This document shows positions 14,752-17,493 of a stretch of 17,493 bases of DNA, one piece after another. Numbering within the stretch: position 1 is the first letter of the stretch; each line of letters starts with the position of its first letter. Source of the stretch: Leptospira sp. Lineage in GTDB: Bacteria > Spirochaetota > Leptospiria > Leptospirales > Leptospiraceae. The position numbers and the translations under genes were made by a program. The stretch covers positions 1 through 17,493 of the forward strand of contig JAIOQL010000288.1 in assembly GCA_021413405.1 (NCBI GenBank), in the 5' to 3' direction. The notes below the pieces were generated by a model. It was not told the origin of the DNA, did no database searches, and saw only the letters and a list, made by a program, of their open reading frames with translations.

Positions 14752-16769
14752 AATACAGTTGGAATAACAAGTTCCTCTCCATCTGTAAAATGTTGAAAAG
14801 AAATAACTCCTTCAACATTCAGATCGGAAAGTTCAACAAAAACCGATTGAGGTTTAAAGCCGGTAATTGTTGCGCTGAATTTATTTATACCCGTTGCACT
14901 TAAATACCTGCACGCTTTCAATTTAAGTACGTCACGCTCAGCATCTGCTGCTTTGCGTTCTTCTTCAGAGCAATACTTTCCCATCAGCGTTATCTCAGCC
15001 TCGGTGTAAGGATGCTTTTCAGATTTAACAAGAGCGTCTAACGCACGATGACATACCAGGTCCGGATATCTCCGGATCGGGGAAGTGAAGTGACAATAGT
15101 TTTCGAAGCCAAGGCCCCAGTGACCGGATGATTCTCCGCTATAATATGCCTGCATAAAGCTTCTCAACAGGAAATAGTTGAAGATTCGCTCTGAAGGATG
15201 ACCATGCACTTCTTTAAGCGCTTCTTTTAGTTCCTTGTAATCTGTATTCTTAATACGAGTTTTAAATCCATACAATGCAAGAAAAGAATTCAATGTTTCA
15301 ATTTTTTCCTCATCCATAGATTCATGAATTCTGAAGAGGCCGGGTACCTTATTTTTTCGAAGATGTTCAGCTACTTTTATGTTTGCTGATAGCATCAGCT
15401 CTTCAATCAGCATGTGACTTCTTAGTCTTTCCCTGGTTTTAATTTCCTTTATCTTTCCATCATCATCAGTAATCAGATAGGTCTCTTTCAGGTTGAGATC
15501 TATTCTTCCGTCTTTAACTCTCTTTTCTTTCAAAGATTCAGTGAATTTACATAGAAGTGAATACCAGTTTCCCGGATCTCCTGAGTTGATTTCCTTTTCG
15601 GCGGATTCATAAGTGCACCGTTTATCTACACGAATAACACTCTTATAAAATTTAGCGGAAGAAATTACCCCGTTAAAATCTGCTTCCATTTCAACAGTAA
15701 AAGCTAAACGGTTTTTATCTGCTACAAGGGAACACAAATTTTCAGAAAGAAGCGGAGGGAGCATTGGTATAACTTTATTTGCCAGATAGACAGAGGTAGA
15801 ACGATGATAGGCCTCATCGTCCATTGCAGAAAATTGTTTCACATAATAAGAAACATCTGCAATGTGTACGTGAAATTTTATTTTCCCTTCTACTTCGGAA
15901 AAACTGATCGCATCATCAAAATCCTTTGCAGTTTCACCGTCTATCGTTACGGTAAAAAGATCCCTGAGATCTTGCCGTGAACTCCAATCGTCCACGGATG
16001 ATTCGTCCACTTCTTCAGGATAATCCAATGAAACATTGTCAGGATAGTAAAGGCCATAATTATATTTCATCAGTATCCTGTTGAAATCTTTATCTTCTTT
16101 GGAATCTTCTTCGAACCTGATAAATGTAACTTCATAAAGAGTGCTTTCCTGCGAAGTCCCTTCGCGCAATTTTACGATTAAAATATCGTCTGCTTTAATT
16201 CTGGCGATCGTGTCTTTAAGTAACGATTTTTTCGCAATCATTCCTTCCTTTGTTTCGCCCGTCATATCAAGAAGCAGACCGAAAATATGAGTGTTATCAT
16301 GATCAAGAACTTTTAAACGGTAGAGCTCACGGCCCCGTTGTTTGATCTTTAGAACTTCACCTTCCAGGTTGTTTTTCTTTCCAATTCCTGTTGGAAGAAT
16401 TTCTACAATATCCCCACTGATGGCTGATAGTGTTAACTTGGACGGTATGAACATTTCATTTCCGGAACTAAGTTTTACAAATCCGTCACCTCTCTTGCTT
16501 AGAGATATCTTGCCTTCAAGACTAAAAAGTTTAGCTACATGAATAGTTTTCCTTTGAACAGAGATTAGTTTTTCTGTCTCAAGGAGTATAATAAGAGAAT
16601 TTATTACGCTTACTTTATCCTGCGAACTATCCTTTCTGTTTTTTATTCTGTTACCCGGCTTTGCTTCATTCGTAGAAAATTTTTTAACTAATTCGGGAAT
16701 CGTTGTCTCTTTCCCGGATTTTGAGATCAAGTATTCAATTATCTGATTTGAAAGTCTGAAACTATTCAT
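14706..16769 (-). CDS. rnr: Ribonuclease R (RNB family, truncated S1 domain)
   Basis: A processive 3'-5' exoribonuclease that degrades structured RNA. From the ATG at 16769 the protein has 687 residues. It shows an N-terminal helical region (about 1-70), a cold-shock domain (about 80-125: GKISLSKRGDGFVKL, MFIPS), the RNB domain with catalytic acidic residues in TIDGETAKDFDDAIS near 275-289, LPPLLSENLCSL near 337-348, RLRSHMLIEELMLSAN near 449-464 and HFTSPIRRYPDL near 560-571. The C-terminal S1 domain starts near 632 (FSATITGFKPQSVFVEL) but stops after about 55 residues, well before the usual end, with no basic tail. A start six codons earlier (16787) is possible, but AGAGGA lies eight bases before 16769. 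It overlaps tsaB by eight bases and serS by 46. Confidence 0.93.
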   Translation of the reverse strand: MNSFRLSNQIIEYLISKSGKETTIPELVKKFSTNEAKPGNRIKNRKDSSQDKVSVINSLIILLETEKLISVQRKTIHVAKLFSLEGKISLSKRGDGFVKLSSGNEMFIPSKLTLSAISGDIVEILPTGIGKKNNLEGEVLKIKQRGRELYRLKVLDHDNTHIFGLLLDMTGETKEGMIAKKSLLKDTIARIKADDILIVKLREGTSQESTLYEVTFIRFEEDSKEDKDFNRILMKYNYGLYYPDNVSLDYPEEVDESSVDDWSSRQDLRDLFTVTIDGETAKDFDDAISFSEVEGKIKFHVHIADVSYYVKQFSAMDDEAYHRSTSVYLANKVIPMLPPLLSENLCSLVADKNRLAFTVEMEADFNGVISSAKFYKSVIRVDKRCTYESAEKEINSGDPGNWYSLLCKFTESLKEKRVKDGRIDLNLKETYLITDDDGKIKEIKTRERLRSHMLIEELMLSANIKVAEHLRKNKVPGLFRIHESMDEEKIETLNSFLALYGFKTRIKNTDYKELKEALKEVHGHPSERIFNYFLLRSFMQAYYSGESSGHWGLGFENYCHFTSPIRRYPDLVCHRALDALVKSEKHPYTEAEITLMGKYCSEEERKAADAERDVLKLKACRYLSATGINKFSATITGFKPQSVFVELSDLNVEGVISFQHFTDGEELVIPTVFYFVSKKVKVPSDVW

Positions 16770-17466
16770 TGTTGTTTTCCTCTGCATAGGATTTACGGAA
16801 ATAGTTTGGTAGTAGATTTCTGTAGGAACCGTAGCTCATATTTTTTGCATCTATTTGTCTGGTTAGCTTCTCAGTTGCCGCCACAATGGACAGGAATTCA
16901 GATCTTTTCAAAATGGAAGTAATGGCGAATAACGCATCTGGAATGTCATTGTTCATGTCGAGAAGCTTCCCATCAGGATCTTCATTGGAAAATTGATCCG
17001 AAGCCATCCTGTCAGCCGGAAAAGCCTGGCCAAGTTCACTCTTTTTTATATCGAAACTGCCGGAATAGCCATTCTGATCATACTGTCCGGCAAAAACTTT
17101 TTCTTTATTACTTTTCAATAGCACCATTGAATTCCGTCCGGACTTGTTGTAATAGTAGGATGAATATGTTTCTATGCTATCAATCCCCAGAACTGGTATG
17201 TTCCAGATCTGCGAAAAGTTTCTGGCTGTTGAAACACATATCCTGATCCCTGTAAACGATCCTGGACCGGTGCAGCAAAAAAGAATGTCAGGCTTTTTGA
17301 ATCCGGATTTCTTTAATGCTTTATCAATTTCTACAATGAACTTGTAGGATGATTCTTTGGGATGGTGTCCCTTATAATTATAATGAGAAACTATTTTATC
17401 TTCTTCTATTCTTCCTGATGAAATTAGTATCCATTCATTCGTGCAGTCAAAAAAAAGATAGTTCAT
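16762..17466 (-). CDS. tsaB: tRNA threonylcarbamoyladenosine synthesis protein TsaB
   Basis: TsaB is the non-catalytic ASKHA-fold partner of TsaD; with TsaE they place t6A at position 37 of ANN-decoding tRNAs. The 234-residue protein has the normal length and the family's GPGSFTGIRI motif (67-76), followed by STARNFSQIWNIPVLGIDSIE (family: R-x-x-x-x-x-GL-x-x-A-x-x-IP-x-x-G-x-x-S-x-E). The N-terminal strand reads NYLFFDCTNEWILI, with FDCTN in place of the usual DTS. ATG at 17466 overlaps a probable preceding stop codon (ATGA). The stop overlaps rnr by eight bases, so tsaB and rnr are co-transcribed and the rnr ribosome-binding site lies inside tsaB. Confidence 0.9.
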   Translation of the reverse strand: MNYLFFDCTNEWILISSGRIEEDKIVSHYNYKGHHPKESSYKFIVEIDKALKKSGFKKPDILFCCTGPGSFTGIRICVSTARNFSQIWNIPVLGIDSIETYSSYYYNKSGRNSMVLLKSNKEKVFAGQYDQNGYSGSFDIKKSELGQAFPADRMASDQFSNEDPDGKLLDMNNDIPDALFAITSILKRSEFLSIVAATEKLTRQIDAKNMSYGSYRNLLPNYFRKSYAEENNNE

Positions 17467-17493
17467 TTTTTGTTCAGTGAAATGATAATCTGG
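17463..17493 (-). CDS. Possible 3' end of an upstream gene (perhaps tsaE)
   Basis: One minus-strand frame reads QIIISLNKK and stops with TGA at 17465-17463, overlapping the tsaB ATG as ATGA. This is the usual arrangement of coupled genes, and tsaE often precedes tsaB. Only ten codons are visible, so the identity cannot be confirmed. Confidence 0.3.
   Translation of the reverse strand, partial: QIIISLNKK

Overview
The window reads as the replication-origin neighbourhood of a low-GC bacterial chromosome, most likely a spirochaete of the Leptospira type. The gene set (recF, dnaN, dnaA, a delta-prime-like clamp-loader gene, mnmG, rsmG, parA, parB and two parS sites) is classic origin-proximal housekeeping. 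The DnaA sequence, with its HTTVIHA box, a YQSY stretch before Walker B and DRPSSELPIHERLKSRF, resembles Leptospira DnaA as I remember it. The assignment is an inference; no search was run. Nearly all of the sequence is coding and no gene-free stretch exceeds 300 bases. I saw no tRNA, rRNA, IS element or CRISPR array.

Layout. Positions 1-5070 run leftward (minus strand): recF (5' part only), dnaN, dnaA, a holB-like gene and ilvE. The direction switches in a 128-bp divergent gap (5071-5198). From there the plus strand carries mnmG, a VOC-family gene, rsmG, parA and parB, interrupted by one minus-strand gene for an exported repeat protein (7112-7876). Then follows a minus-strand operon: an M23/LytM-like membrane protein, a bactofilin and a YaaR/DUF327 protein (12582 down to 10804). 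Its tail meets the end of parB with two bases between the stop codons. Divergent from this operon is the plus-strand pair tatD-serS, which converges on a minus-strand tsaB-rnr pair at the right end.

How the genes fit together. DnaA starts replication, DnaN is the sliding clamp, the delta-prime homologue belongs to the clamp loader and RecF acts in gap repair. ParA and ParB with the two parS sites (7194-7209 and 8638-8653) segregate the origin. MnmG, RsmG, SerRS, TsaB and RNase R form a translation and RNA-quality group. The bactofilin operon is a probable cell-shape or envelope module placed beside parAB.

Points that stand out: (1) the delta-prime homologue lacks the whole Walker A segment; (2) the M23-like protein beside the bactofilin has lost all its zinc-binding histidines; (3) serS and rnr overlap tail to tail by 46 bp and each lacks its usual C-terminal end, which looks like an old deletion junction; (4) two parS sites lie inside coding sequences. 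I did not find a clearly new multi-gene system; the bactofilin / pseudo-M23 / YaaR cluster is the best candidate for unexplored biology.
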